From positions 1-57,034 of the forward strand of contig NCBV01000041.1 of assembly GCA_002279355.1 (NCBI GenBank): a stretch of DNA of 57,034 bases, in the 5' to 3' direction. This DNA comes from Acidiphilium sp. 37-60-79. GTDB lineage: Bacteria > Pseudomonadota > Alphaproteobacteria > Acetobacterales > Acetobacteraceae. Each line of letters opens with the position of its first letter. Position 1 is the stretch's first letter. Made by a program: the position numbers and the translations under genes. Positions 33,260 through 42,620 of the stretch are shown in pieces. Below the pieces are notes generated by a model. It searched no databases and was not told where the DNA came from. It saw only the letters and a program-made list of their open reading frames with translations.

Positions 33260-33930
33260 GGGTAGGGACCACCCTTCGCCAGAGCGCGTTGATAGGCCGG
33301 TCGGGCATGGGCGGCGGCGAGGAAGGCGTTCAGCCGCGGAAAACTCCCGTGGAGCAAGTTGCGCGAGCGTGCCGCTTCGATCGGAAAGCTCATCATGATA
33401 TCAGCGCCGGTCAATTCATTGCCGGCAAACCAAGTGGAGTTCGCCAAACTATCTTCCCAAAAACGGATGCTTGTTGCGATATTGGGATCGAGGAATTTGT
33501 CACCAACCTGTTTGCCGATCATGCGCAGCAGCGGCGCGGCAAGGCGCGGACCCTGATTGGGCATTTCGGTGAAAATCAGCTTCATCACCAGATACGGCAT
33601 CGCCGAGCCTTCGGCATAATGGAGCCAGTAGGTGTAGGAGCGGCGCTCATCGCTGCCAGCGGGGGGGATCATGCGACCTTCGCCATATTTATCAATCAGA
33701 TATTCAACAATGGCACCGGTTTCGGCAATGGTCAGATCGCCATCCGTGATCACCGGGGATTTGCCGAGCGGATGGATAGCCCGCAGGCTTGGTGGGGCGA
33801 GCATGGTTTTCGGGTCGCGCTTATAGAGTTTGATCTCATATTCCAGGCCCAATTCTTCGAGCAGCCAGAGAATTCGCTGCGAGCGCGAGGCTTCGAGATG
33901 GTGCACAATAATCATCAGGGGCTCCGTCAT
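33250..33930 (-). CDS. Glutathione S-transferase
   Basis: A 226-residue cytosolic GST. The thioredoxin-like N-terminal domain contains HHLEASRSQRILWLLEELG with the catalytic Ser/Tyr region, the cis-Pro segment GKSPVI and the glutathione-binding AETGAIVEYL. The C-terminal helical domain includes LTGADIMMSFPIEAA with the N-capping Asp. The function is probably conjugation or peroxide detoxification; substrates unknown. It follows ygfZ with an ATGA overlap. Confidence 0.88.
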   Translation of the reverse strand: MTEPLMIIVHHLEASRSQRILWLLEELGLEYEIKLYKRDPKTMLAPPSLRAIHPLGKSPVITDGDLTIAETGAIVEYLIDKYGEGRMIPPAGSDERRSYTYWLHYAEGSAMPYLVMKLIFTEMPNQGPRLAAPLLRMIGKQVGDKFLDPNIATSIRFWEDSLANSTWFAGNELTGADIMMSFPIEAARSRNLLHGSFPRLNAFLAAAHARPAYQRALAKGGPYPYA

Positions 33931-34757
33931 GGTTGAGAAAACTCAAAGGTTGATGGCAAATGCATCCAGCCCGGTATGTCCGGTTTGATGGCAATTGTGC
34001 CCGCGAGCAACGGTTGATCCAGCGCGTCGATCCGCAGTATCGCAAGGGCGCGCGCGCCCAGGGCAGTGCGAATTTCGCCAATCTCGCGGCCCGCGACCAT
34101 GATCGGGCCAGTATCGGGAAGGGCTTCATCGCCATTCACAGGGATCAGGCGGCGCTTGACCAGACCACGATAGCGGGTGCGTGCGGTTAATTCCTGGCCC
34201 ATATAACAGCCTTTTTCCCAGTCGATGCCGTTGAGTTCGCCGAAACCAGCCTCCATGAGCAAGGTTTTTTCTGGCTCCAGATCGTCATGATCAGGCAGCC
34301 CGAGAGCGAGGCGATGGGCGAGGTAGGCTTGCGCGTCTTCAGCATCGGGGAGCGTGCTTGGTGCCAAAATCCGCGACCCGGCATGGGGCAGGCGTGGATC
34401 AGGCGCAGAAACGGTTCCGGCAAGCGGCGCGAATTCATCACCCCATGCGGCATGGACGATGAACTCAGCCGAACAATCGCTCATCTCGACCTGGCTGCGC
34501 AAGCGAAAGCGTGACAGGCGTTTGATCAGGTCGGGGATGGCGTTGCGCGGTGCATCGAGCAACAGCCTATCGCCGTCGGTGAGGATAAAGAACTCCGCAA
34601 CGTAGCGGCCTTGCGCGGTGAGCAGGGCGGCCCAGACGGCTTGATGCGGGGCGGTGCGGCTCACGTCATTCGAGACCAACCCTTGGAGAAAACTTAGCCG
34701 ATCAGGGCCGGCGATGGCAATGACGCCGCGATGGGGCAGGGTGGCGAGATGGCTCAT
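33927..34757 (-). CDS. ygfZ: YgfZ/GcvT-like folate-binding iron-sulfur repair protein
   Basis: A 276-residue protein of the YgfZ/IBA57 family, which supports maintenance of certain Fe-S enzymes. The diagnostic motif KGCYMGQE is at about 182-189, with the conserved Cys. LSFLQGLVSNDV near 21-32 and the folate-binding core match the family. Its stop overlaps the GST start (ATGA). It is divergent from the GT9 gene, with 54 bp between the starts. Confidence 0.9.
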   Translation of the reverse strand: MSHLATLPHRGVIAIAGPDRLSFLQGLVSNDVSRTAPHQAVWAALLTAQGRYVAEFFILTDGDRLLLDAPRNAIPDLIKRLSRFRLRSQVEMSDCSAEFIVHAAWGDEFAPLAGTVSAPDPRLPHAGSRILAPSTLPDAEDAQAYLAHRLALGLPDHDDLEPEKTLLMEAGFGELNGIDWEKGCYMGQELTARTRYRGLVKRRLIPVNGDEALPDTGPIMVAGREIGEIRTALGARALAILRIDALDQPLLAGTIAIKPDIPGWMHLPSTFEFSQP

Positions 34758-34811
34758 CGATGAGATGTGGCCCCTTGGCTTGATAACGGCAAGGCGTGCT
34801 AAGCCGGGTTG

Positions 34812-35705
34812 ATGGCGATCTTATTCATTACCTCGTCCCGGTTGGGCGATGCGGTTATTGCTTCGGGCGCGATTGAGCATATTCGCTGCGCGCATCCGGG
34901 CGCAAAATTGACCGTGGCTTGCGGTGCGGCGGCAGCGGGGGTGTTTGCCCGGCTGCCAGGGTTGGAGCGGTTGATTATTTTCGAGAAGCAAAGCCTCGAT
35001 CGGCATTGGTTGTCGCTGTGGTCGCGGCTGGTGCGGCAGCGTTGGGATTTGGTGGTGGATTTTCGTGGCTCTGCCTTGGCCTATGCGCTACCGGCCCGGC
35101 GGCGGCTGATTGTGCGCGGCGGGCGGCGGCCGGGGCGGCGCTATATCCAAATTGCCGATTCATTGCGCCTCTCGCCCCCACCCTTGCCTGTGGTGTGGAC
35201 CGCGCCGCCGGATCGCGCACGGGCCGAGGATTTACTCGCGGGGCCTGCGCTGTTGGGGTTGGGGCCGACAGCGAATTGGGATGGAAAAATTTGGCCCGCC
35301 GAGCGATTTGTGGCGCTAGCACAGCGTTTGGCGCTACCGCGCATCGCGGTGTTTGGCGGCCCCGGAGCAGCCGAGCGGGCGCTGGCCGCGCCGGTGCTCG
35401 CTTCGTTGCCAGGCGCGATTGATTTGGTCGGCGCGTTGAGCGTTGCCGAGGCGGCGGCCTGTTTGGCGCGCTGCGCGCTGTTTGTTGGCAATGATTCTGG
35501 GCTGATGCATCTGGCAGCAGCAGCAGGCACCCCGACGCTCGGACTGTTTGGGCGGTCGCGGGCCTCAGAATATGCCCCGGCGGGGCTGCGCGCCGCTTAT
35601 GTTGCTGCACCAGGGCCGGAGGGCGAGGCGGCAATGGATGGGTTGCCGGTGGAGGCTGTCGCGCAGGCGGCGCGTGATTTGTTGGGCGTCATGGCGCCCG
35701 CATGA
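34812..35705 (+). CDS. Glycosyltransferase family 9 protein
   Basis: A 297-residue GT-B enzyme of the ADP-heptose:LPS heptosyltransferase family. ILFITSSRLGDAVIASGAIE at the start, LVVDFRG near 79, GPTANWDGKIWPAERFVALA near 150, and FVGNDSGLMHLAAAAGTPTLGLFG near 224 are typical. Probably acts in lipopolysaccharide or exopolysaccharide assembly at the inner membrane. The ATG at 34812 follows a TTG; its stop overlaps the next glycosyltransferase (ATGA). Confidence 0.86.
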   Translation: MAILFITSSRLGDAVIASGAIEHIRCAHPGAKLTVACGAAAAGVFARLPGLERLIIFEKQSLDRHWLSLWSRLVRQRWDLVVDFRGSALAYALPARRRLIVRGGRRPGRRYIQIADSLRLSPPPLPVVWTAPPDRARAEDLLAGPALLGLGPTANWDGKIWPAERFVALAQRLALPRIAVFGGPGAAERALAAPVLASLPGAIDLVGALSVAEAAACLARCALFVGNDSGLMHLAAAAGTPTLGLFGRSRASEYAPAGLRAAYVAAPGPEGEAAMDGLPVEAVAQAARDLLGVMAPA

Positions 35706-36727
35706 GAATCGCGCAACTCATGGCGGGCGCCGCGCAGGGCGGCGCCGAATTATTTTACGAGCGAATGACCATCGCGCTGGCGGGAGCCGGGAATGAGGTG
35801 TTGCCGGTCATTCGGGCCGAACCGGGACGGCTTGAGCGTTTGCGAGAGGCGGGGCTGGCGCCGGTCACCACCCGTTATGGCGGTGTGCTCGATATTCGCT
35901 CAAAGCCGATCATCGCTGCGGCATTGCGCGATTTTCGCGCCGAGATCGCCATCGCCTGGATGAGCCGAGCCGCGATGTTCGCACCGCGTGGCGATTGGAC
36001 CTTGGTCGGGCGGCTTGGCGGATATTATGATTTGAAATATTTCCGCCGCTGCGATCATCTGGTGGGCAATACCAAAGGCATTGTCCGTTGGATCGCCGAG
36101 CAAGGCTGGCCACGCGCCAATGTGCATTACTGGCCTAATTTTGTTGATGATTTCGTGGCCACGCCAGCCTCATCGCGGGTGGAATTGGGCGTGCCGGTCG
36201 GTGTCCCGCTGGTTCTGGCCCTTGGGCGACTGCATGCGGTGAAGGGGTTCGATGTCTTGATCCGTGCGATGGCGCAATTGCCTGACGCGCATGCGGTGAT
36301 TGCCGGCGCGGGGCCGGAGCGGTCGGCGTTAGAGCGGTTGGTGGTTGAATGCGGGCTGGGTGATCGGGTCCATTTGCCGGGTTGGCGTGGCGATGCCGGG
36401 GCGCTGCTGAAGGCGGCGGACGTGTTTGTCTCCTCCTCGCGCCATGAACCGCTAGGAAATATGGTGCTCGAAGCTTTTTCGGCAGGCACACCGGTGGTGG
36501 CCGCCTCAGCCGAAGGCCCCTCCGAGGTGATCCATGATGGGGAGGATGGGCTGTTAGTGCCGATTGATGATCCGGCACGGCTGGCCGGTGCGATCAGATC
36601 GGTGCTGGATGATCGTCAAAAAGGCGCTGGGCTGGCCGCGGCAGGGCGCGCCCGGTTCGAGGCAGAGTTTGAGCGCGCGGCGGTGCTGCGCGTTTGGCAG
36701 GACGCGTTGCACGGGCTGGTGCGCTGA
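35702..36727 (+). CDS. Group 1 (GT4-like) glycosyltransferase
   Basis: A 341-residue retaining GT-B glycosyltransferase. The N-terminal acceptor domain begins MRIAQLMAGAAQGGAELFYE. In the donor domain, LALGRLHAVKGFDVLIRAM lies near 175-193 and the E-x7-E region HEPLGNMVLEAFSAGTPVVA near 249-268. Together with the GT9 gene upstream and asparagine synthase downstream (joined by TGATG) it forms a surface-glycan or envelope module. Donor and acceptor sugars unknown. Confidence 0.87.
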   Translation: MRIAQLMAGAAQGGAELFYERMTIALAGAGNEVLPVIRAEPGRLERLREAGLAPVTTRYGGVLDIRSKPIIAAALRDFRAEIAIAWMSRAAMFAPRGDWTLVGRLGGYYDLKYFRRCDHLVGNTKGIVRWIAEQGWPRANVHYWPNFVDDFVATPASSRVELGVPVGVPLVLALGRLHAVKGFDVLIRAMAQLPDAHAVIAGAGPERSALERLVVECGLGDRVHLPGWRGDAGALLKAADVFVSSSRHEPLGNMVLEAFSAGTPVVAASAEGPSEVIHDGEDGLLVPIDDPARLAGAIRSVLDDRQKGAGLAAAGRARFEAEFERAAVLRVWQDALHGLVR

Positions 36728-38466
36728 TGTGCGGCATTGCCGGTATCGCGTTCAAGCCCGGCGCGCAGATCACCCCTGAAGTCGTCTCGGCGTTGGCGCG
36801 TGGACTGGCGCATCGTGGTCCGGATGGCATGGGCTCACATGTCAGTGCGCACGCGGCTTTGGTGCAGACGCGACTCGCGATTATCGATTTGGCGACCGGC
36901 GATCAACCATTGTTTGGTGCGGGTTCGGTGCTGATTGGTAATGGTGAAATCTATAATAATCGCGAATTGCGCGCGACGATGCCCAACGTGGCCTGGACGA
37001 GCGGCAGCGATTGTGAGCCGCCGCTCTATTTGGCGCGCGACCAGCCCGACATGATGGTGCCGTTGCGCGGCATGTATGCCCTTGCGATTGATCGTTCGAT
37101 GCCGGGTGATGTTTTGCTGGCACGCGATCCGTTCGGAATCAAGCCGCTTTATACCGCGATGACCGATCGGGGACTGGCCTTTGCCTCCGAGCCGCAAGCG
37201 TTGATCGGCGCTGGCTTGGTGCAAACGGCGATTCGCCCGGAAAAGCTGGTGGAATTGTTGCAACTGCAATTTACCACGGGCACCCAAACCGTCTTTGCTG
37301 GGATCGACCGGATGACGCCGGGTGATCTACTCACGCTGCGCGATGGACATATTGTAGCGCGCACGTCGCATCCGGCGATTGCGGCTGGCGATGCACCCTC
37401 CGGCGAGGATGCGGCAGTCGCGATGCTGGATCGGGTGTTGCAAAATAGTGTCGAGATGCATCAGCGCAGCGATGTGCCTTATGGCATGTTTCTCTCCGGT
37501 GGCATCGATAGTGCCGCAATTTTGGCCGTGATGGCGCGGTTGAATACGGCGAAAGTGCAGGCTTTTACGGCGGGGTTTGATACCGGATCGGTCGCGGATG
37601 AGCGCGACGCGGCGGCGGCGACAGCGCATGCGGTGGGCGCACGCCACGAGCGTATTGATATCACGGCCACCATGATGTGGCGGCATTTACCCCAGATTGT
37701 CGCGGCCATGGACGACCCGGTGGCGGATTATGCGATTATCCCAACATGGTTTCTGGCGCGTCATGCGGCGGGCTCGGTCAAGGTGGTGCTCTCAGGCGAG
37801 GGCGGTGATGAGATGTTCGCAGGCTATGGGCGTTATCGTGCGGCGATGCGGCCTTGGCCGTTTGGCAGGCCCATGCGCAGTAAGGGTGGTTTCGAGCGGC
37901 TCGGCGTTTTGCGTGGCGAGGGGCGCGACTGGCGCGCAGGGCTCGCAGCGAGCAATGATGGCCTGTCCGGATCACGGCTGGTGCGCGCTCAGCGCGCGGA
38001 TATTGCGGAATGGCTGCCGAATGATTTGTTGTTGAAACTGGACCGATGCCTGATGGCGCACGGGGTCGAGGGGCGCACGCCCTTTGTTGACCAGGAGGTC
38101 GCTCGATTTGCTTTGGCACTGCCGGATCGGCTGCGCGTGCAGCAGGGTTTTGGTAAATATTTACTGCGGCGTTGGCTGGCACAAAATCTGCCAGCAGCGC
38201 GACCCTTTGCACGCAAGCAAGGGTTTGACGTGCCCGTGGCGGCTTGGATTGCCGCCCAAGGTGAGCGGTTGGGCGAATTGGTCGCGCGTGCGCCCATGAT
38301 CGCGGAACTAGCCGAGCCGGGAGCGGTGCGGCTTCTGTTCGCGCAGGCGGATCAGCGGCGGGCCGGCATGGCATGCTGGCGGTTGTTGTTTCTGGCTTTG
38401 TGGCATCATCGGCATGGGTTGGGTGGCGCGGTTGATGGCGATGTATTTGAGGTTTTAGCGGGGTGA
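36727..38466 (+). CDS. asnB: Asparagine synthase (glutamine-hydrolysing) family protein
   Basis: A 579-residue enzyme with an N-terminal class II glutaminase (Cys2 exposed in MCGIAGIAF; AHRGPDGMG near 29) and a synthetase domain with the PP-loop LSGGIDSA near 257 and SGEGGDEMFAGYGRY near 356. It would convert aspartate to asparagine, but homologues inside glycan clusters also amidate sugars or lipids. Starting at this ATG is required to place Cys2 at the amino terminus; its first base is the last base of the upstream stop. Followed 3 bp later by dihydroorotase. Confidence 0.86.
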   Translation: MCGIAGIAFKPGAQITPEVVSALARGLAHRGPDGMGSHVSAHAALVQTRLAIIDLATGDQPLFGAGSVLIGNGEIYNNRELRATMPNVAWTSGSDCEPPLYLARDQPDMMVPLRGMYALAIDRSMPGDVLLARDPFGIKPLYTAMTDRGLAFASEPQALIGAGLVQTAIRPEKLVELLQLQFTTGTQTVFAGIDRMTPGDLLTLRDGHIVARTSHPAIAAGDAPSGEDAAVAMLDRVLQNSVEMHQRSDVPYGMFLSGGIDSAAILAVMARLNTAKVQAFTAGFDTGSVADERDAAAATAHAVGARHERIDITATMMWRHLPQIVAAMDDPVADYAIIPTWFLARHAAGSVKVVLSGEGGDEMFAGYGRYRAAMRPWPFGRPMRSKGGFERLGVLRGEGRDWRAGLAASNDGLSGSRLVRAQRADIAEWLPNDLLLKLDRCLMAHGVEGRTPFVDQEVARFALALPDRLRVQQGFGKYLLRRWLAQNLPAARPFARKQGFDVPVAAWIAAQGERLGELVARAPMIAELAEPGAVRLLFAQADQRRAGMACWRLLFLALWHHRHGLGGAVDGDVFEVLAG

Positions 38467-38469
38467 GTC

Positions 38470-39798
38470 ATGGTTGAGCGGTTTGATTTGGTGATCGAGA
38501 ATGGCATCGCCGTCCTGCCATGGGGGGCGGTTGAGGCGTGCATCGGGGTGCGGGCAGGGCGTATCGTGACGCTGGCGGCGCAGGGCGAGGCAACGCAGCG
38601 TATCGATGCCAGCGGGTTGCATATATTGCCGGGCCTGATCGATCCGCACGTGCATTTTCGCGATTCCGGCGCGGGCGAATTGCCCTTGGTGGAAACGCTC
38701 GAGACCGGCACCCGTGGCGCGGTGCTGGGCGGGATTACCGCCGTGTTCGACATGCCCAATACCGGCACACCCGGCATTGATGCAGCCGCCCTTGCCGTGA
38801 AGCGCGAGTCGATTGCAGGGCGGGCTTGGTGCGATGTCGGGCTTTATGTCGGGGCGACCAAGCAAAATATCGGACAGCTCGCTTCGTTGGAGGCGGAGCC
38901 GGGGATTTGTGCGATCAAGGTATTTGCTGGCTCCTCGACCGGCACGTTGCTGGTCGAGGATGATGCCTCCATCGAGGCGGTAATGCGCGACGGGCGGCGG
39001 CGGATCGCGTTTCATTCGGAAGATGAATATCGGCTCCAAGAGCGGCGCAAACTCTTCGCTGTGGGCGATGGTTTTGCCAATCATGCCGTGTGGCGCGACC
39101 CGGAATGCGCGGCACTCGGCACACGGCGGATCATGGCGCTGGCGCGTAAAACCGGGCGGCCGGCCCATATTTTGCACGTCTCCACCGAGGAGGAATTTGC
39201 GCTCCTGGCGGATTATCGCGCTGTGGCCAGTGTGGAAGTGCTGGTTAATCATCTGACCCAGGCGGCGCCGGAGGCGTATGATCGGCTTGGCGCGTATGCC
39301 GTGATGAACCCGCCGATCCGGGATCGGCGCCATGTTGAGGCGGCGTGGCGGGCGGTCGCGGATGGGTTGGTTGACACAATCGGGTCGGATCATGCGCCGC
39401 ATCCGCGCAGCGCCAAAGAGCGACCGTGGCCGGATGTCGCGGCGGGCCTCACCGGCGTGCAAACCTTGTTGCCGGTGATGCTCGAGCAGGTGCATCAGGG
39501 TCGGCTGTCGCTCGCACGGCTGGTCGAGCTGATGGCGGCAGGACCGGCGCGGATTTATGGCGCCGTTAGCAAGGGTCGGATCGCCGCCGGGTATGATGCG
39601 GATTTTACCCTGGTGGATCTGCGCGCCCAGCGCCGCATCGAGCCCGAATGGCTGGCAAGCCCGTGCGGTTGGTCGCCGTTTGAGGGCGAGCGCGTGACCG
39701 GATGGCCGGTCATGACCATTGTGCGGGGTGCGGTGGTGATGCGCGATGGTGCGGTGCTCGGCGCACCAGCCGGGCAGAGTATAACGTTCCGCAGTTAG
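38470..39798 (+). CDS. pyrC: Dihydroorotase
   Basis: A 442-residue zinc amidohydrolase of the class I dihydroorotase type. The metal-binding DPHVHFRD motif is at about 58-65, the lysine likely to be carbamylated lies in CAIKVFAGSSTGTL near 150, further histidines are in RIAFHSEDE and HILHVST, and the catalytic Asp is in IGSDHAPH near 305. It forms dihydroorotate in pyrimidine synthesis, though allantoinase- or hydantoinase-like relatives exist. It is the last gene of this plus-strand run. Confidence 0.85.
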   Translation: MVERFDLVIENGIAVLPWGAVEACIGVRAGRIVTLAAQGEATQRIDASGLHILPGLIDPHVHFRDSGAGELPLVETLETGTRGAVLGGITAVFDMPNTGTPGIDAAALAVKRESIAGRAWCDVGLYVGATKQNIGQLASLEAEPGICAIKVFAGSSTGTLLVEDDASIEAVMRDGRRRIAFHSEDEYRLQERRKLFAVGDGFANHAVWRDPECAALGTRRIMALARKTGRPAHILHVSTEEEFALLADYRAVASVEVLVNHLTQAAPEAYDRLGAYAVMNPPIRDRRHVEAAWRAVADGLVDTIGSDHAPHPRSAKERPWPDVAAGLTGVQTLLPVMLEQVHQGRLSLARLVELMAAGPARIYGAVSKGRIAAGYDADFTLVDLRAQRRIEPEWLASPCGWSPFEGERVTGWPVMTIVRGAVVMRDGAVLGAPAGQSITFRS

Positions 39799-39863
39799 CG
39801 CCATGGCAATAAAATCGCTGGGTCAACCTGCAATAAAGCAATTAAGTTTGATCGATAATCGCG

Positions 39864-41030
39864 CTATGATTGCGCTGCGCGCGCGATAAACCGTTGGGTG
39901 GCGATTTCGATATCGGCCGGATCGGCGCAATAGGATAGGCGGATGAATTGGCCGCCGCGTTCGCTGTCGAAATCATGGCCCGGGGTTGCCGCGATATGCC
40001 AATCAACCAGCAAATCGCGGCAGAAATCGGTGCTGTCCTGTCCGGCGGCGCTGATATCGGCATAGAGATAAAACGCACCATCTGGTGGGGCGATTGCGCC
40101 GAGCCCGGCTTGGGGCAAGGCTTTGAGCAGGATGTTGCGCGACTGGGCGTAGCGATCGCGCCTCGCTTGCAGTTCGGGGTGGCAATCGAACGCGGCGAGG
40201 GCAGCGACTTGGGAAATATGGGGGGCGCAAATGAACATGTTTTGCGCCAGCCGCTCCACCGGGCGGATCAAATCCTCAGGCAGCAACATCCAGCCAACGC
40301 GCCAGCCCGTCATCGAGAAATATTTTGAGAACGAATTGATCACGATGGCCGAGGGGCTAAACGCTGCAGCGGTGGCGACCGGCTTGCCATAGGTAAGGCC
40401 GTGATAAATTTCATCGCTGATCAGGCGGATGGCTTTGGCATGGCAATATCGCGCCAGTGCAGAGAGGTCATCGGCGCTGAGCATCGAGCCGGTGGGGTTG
40501 GCGGGTGAGGCAATCAACAGGCCATCGGGCGGTGGGTCGAGCGCATCGAGCATCGCGATGGTCGGCTGAAAGCCAGTGGTCGCGTCGCTCGGCAACGGAA
40601 CTGGGTGTAGCCCAAGTGCCGTCATGATATTGAGATAAGGCGGGTAGCACGGCGTTGCGAGAGCGATCCGATCGCCCGGCTCGAAGGCGGCAAGGAAGCC
40701 GAGCGGAAATCCGGCTGAAGCGCCTGCAACAACGGCGATCCGGCTTGATGGCACGGCGAGACCATACCAATCAGTATAATGGGCGGCGATGCGGGCGCGT
40801 AATTCGGGTAGGCCGAGCGCCTCCGTATAGCCCAGCGCGTGCTGGCCCATGGCGCGCTGCGCAACGGCCAGCGCGTGGGCCGGAGCACCCAGCGCGGGCT
40901 GGCCGACTTCCATGCGGATGATTGCGGGGTCCGCTGGTCCAAGCTGCGCGCTCAGCGCGTTGGCCGCGGTGATCACATCCATCACCCGAAATGGCGGAAC
41001 CGCCTTGGCCGCCCCGATTTTGAGTGCCAT
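39864..41030 (-). CDS. PLP-dependent class I/II aminotransferase
   Basis: A 388-residue fold-type I aminotransferase. Sugar-phosphate-free core motifs are present: MEVGQPALGAPAHAL near 39-53, ASPANPTGSMLS near 175, SDEIYHGLTYG near 206 (Asp binding the pyridine nitrogen, Tyr), and the Schiff-base lysine in INSFSKYFSMTGWRVGW near 235. An aspartate- or aromatic-type specificity is likely but not resolved. The start at 41030, 7 bp after the upstream stop, fits the family length; a longer frame overlaps the upstream gene. Confidence 0.85.
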   Translation of the reverse strand: MALKIGAAKAVPPFRVMDVITAANALSAQLGPADPAIIRMEVGQPALGAPAHALAVAQRAMGQHALGYTEALGLPELRARIAAHYTDWYGLAVPSSRIAVVAGASAGFPLGFLAAFEPGDRIALATPCYPPYLNIMTALGLHPVPLPSDATTGFQPTIAMLDALDPPPDGLLIASPANPTGSMLSADDLSALARYCHAKAIRLISDEIYHGLTYGKPVATAAAFSPSAIVINSFSKYFSMTGWRVGWMLLPEDLIRPVERLAQNMFICAPHISQVAALAAFDCHPELQARRDRYAQSRNILLKALPQAGLGAIAPPDGAFYLYADISAAGQDSTDFCRDLLVDWHIAATPGHDFDSERGGQFIRLSYCADPADIEIATQRFIARAAQS

Positions 41031-41037
41031 GAGCGCG

Positions 41038-42450
41038 CTAGCGATTGCCGACAGCCAAGCCGAAACTGCGCGGATCAGCGGCGGCAGCGCAGCTTTTCGG
41101 CGCACCGGGCAGGCCGCCGGCGCAGGCAATCACGCTGACGCGGCCCGGGCTTGGCACAGCATTTGGCATGGCTGTGCGCGTGTGCAGTGCATTATAGAGG
41201 CCATCAGCAACCGCCATCGGCGCGCCTTGCTGGCCCGAGCCCACCGCCATCGCGCGAAATTTAGCCCCTTGGGTCGCAAGGCCCGCCGCGAGCAAAGGCG
41301 GTTTGATCCGCGAGGGTGATGCGGCGAGCACGATGCCGGTGCCCGGCGCAACCCGCCCTGTGCCGAACAAATTATCCATGCTGGTCACGCAGCCCACAGC
41401 GCCGCCTTGATCATCGAGCACCGCAAAACCCGCTGAAGCGGGCAAGGCGTCGCTGCCCGCACCGCCGCCGTTGCGAACGGCGATGGCGCTATCACGCGCC
41501 TGACTTGCGGCAAATTGGAGGTTTTGCGGGTTTTGCGCCAGCGCCTCGATGCCCGCCGCAGCGCCAACGCCCCCGAATGCCGGGCGGGGCAGGAGAGCAA
41601 TCTGGGTGCCGAAGCGATGCAGCGTGATCGGTGTTGCATAAAACGGCTTTGCGCTCTGGAAATTGGCGGTGGTGAGGCCACCACCCGCTTGATCGGCCGC
41701 ATTGGTGATCCGGGCGGCGAGGCGGCCCTGATAGAAATCGAGCACGCCATTCGCTTGCAAGCGGTTCAGCACGTTCGCAAGGTCGGGTTGTTGCAGTGTT
41801 GCTCCTTCACCCAGAATGCGCCCGTCAGGCCCAGCGAAAATGGCGCGGGCGGCGGGATCAGCGAGGAAGGCGTTGCCAACCACCGATAAATCGGCGGCCA
41901 ATGTGCGCGAAACCGGCACACCGCCGCCCGCCATCGTTTCGGCGGGCGCCATATCGGCGGCAAGCGACAAGCGACCATAGCGCGCTTGCATGGCAATCAA
42001 CCCGCGTGCGAGCATCGGCACGGCGGCGGGCCGACTGCCACCACCGGTGCCGGGTTCGGGCAGGAACATCAGGGCCGTGGTGGAAGCAGAAGCTTTACGC
42101 ACCTTCATATGGATCAAGCAGGCGCCGCCGCTGCCAAGGCCTGCGCGTGAAGGCAGGGTGACGGCGAGCGCGAAGCCAGCGGCCGTCGCCGCATCGGCGG
42201 CGTTGCCGCCTTCATCAAGGATTTTTTGCGCGGCGAGGGTGGCTTCGGGAACGGGGGTGACGGCAAAACCCACGACGCCGCGTTGCGGTGCCGGTTCGCC
42301 CAAGCCTTTGACGTTACTGCCGAGCAAATGTTGTTGCAGGCCGCAGCCGGATAAAAGCAGCGCGAGTGCCGATGAGGCGAGTATGGCGATGCGCCGAGCC
42401 GGTGCGCTGCGACGTAGGGTCGGGACATTCAAGGGTGGCTGATTGGGCAC
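41038..42450 (-). CDS. Gamma-glutamyltransferase-like lipoprotein with Ser at the nucleophile position
   Basis: A 470-residue member of the GGT Ntn-hydrolase family. The lipobox LLSGC (Cys36) follows a hydrophobic signal, so it should be a lipoprotein. The large-subunit motif GLGSGGACLIHM is near 105. At the expected self-cleavage site, where E. coli GGT has TTHYSVVD, this protein has SAGFAVLD, placing Ser339 where the catalytic Thr normally stands. The small-subunit motif LFGTGRVAPGTGIVL is retained. Start at GTG 42450 is chosen for its strong GGAGG site. Whether it matures or is active is open. The C-terminus is Pro/Ala/Cys-containing and variable. Confidence 0.78.
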   Translation of the reverse strand: MPNQPPLNVPTLRRSAPARRIAILASSALALLLSGCGLQQHLLGSNVKGLGEPAPQRGVVGFAVTPVPEATLAAQKILDEGGNAADAATAAGFALAVTLPSRAGLGSGGACLIHMKVRKASASTTALMFLPEPGTGGGSRPAAVPMLARGLIAMQARYGRLSLAADMAPAETMAGGGVPVSRTLAADLSVVGNAFLADPAARAIFAGPDGRILGEGATLQQPDLANVLNRLQANGVLDFYQGRLAARITNAADQAGGGLTTANFQSAKPFYATPITLHRFGTQIALLPRPAFGGVGAAAGIEALAQNPQNLQFAASQARDSAIAVRNGGGAGSDALPASAGFAVLDDQGGAVGCVTSMDNLFGTGRVAPGTGIVLAASPSRIKPPLLAAGLATQGAKFRAMAVGSGQQGAPMAVADGLYNALHTRTAMPNAVPSPGRVSVIACAGGLPGAPKSCAAAADPRSFGLAVGNR

Positions 42451-42457
42451 TGTCGAT

Positions 42458-42462
42458 CCTCC
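42458..42462 (-). promoter_or_regulatory. Strong ribosome-binding site that fixes the GTG start
   Basis: GGAGG lies 7 nt before the GTG at 42450 on the minus strand. It decides the start of the gamma-glutamyltransferase-like gene over upstream in-frame ATG codons. Confidence 0.7.
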
Positions 42463-42620
42463 GGGCGCGCCTGATGACGCGGGCGTCGGCATAACCGTGA
42501 ATCCGTGTCGGGGCAACTCTCCGGGCGATTGTTGGGCTCATTTGCGGCAATCGGGCTTTGGGCGAGTGGGTGTTGATGATATTGACAATTTAGAAAACAG
42601 TTGGCATCAATCGGTGAGAA

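Noticed and set aside
38455-39804. A 449-residue open frame on the minus strand
   Set aside because: Antisense to dihydroorotase, rich in Arg/His/Pro as expected for a shadow frame, with no recognisable domain.
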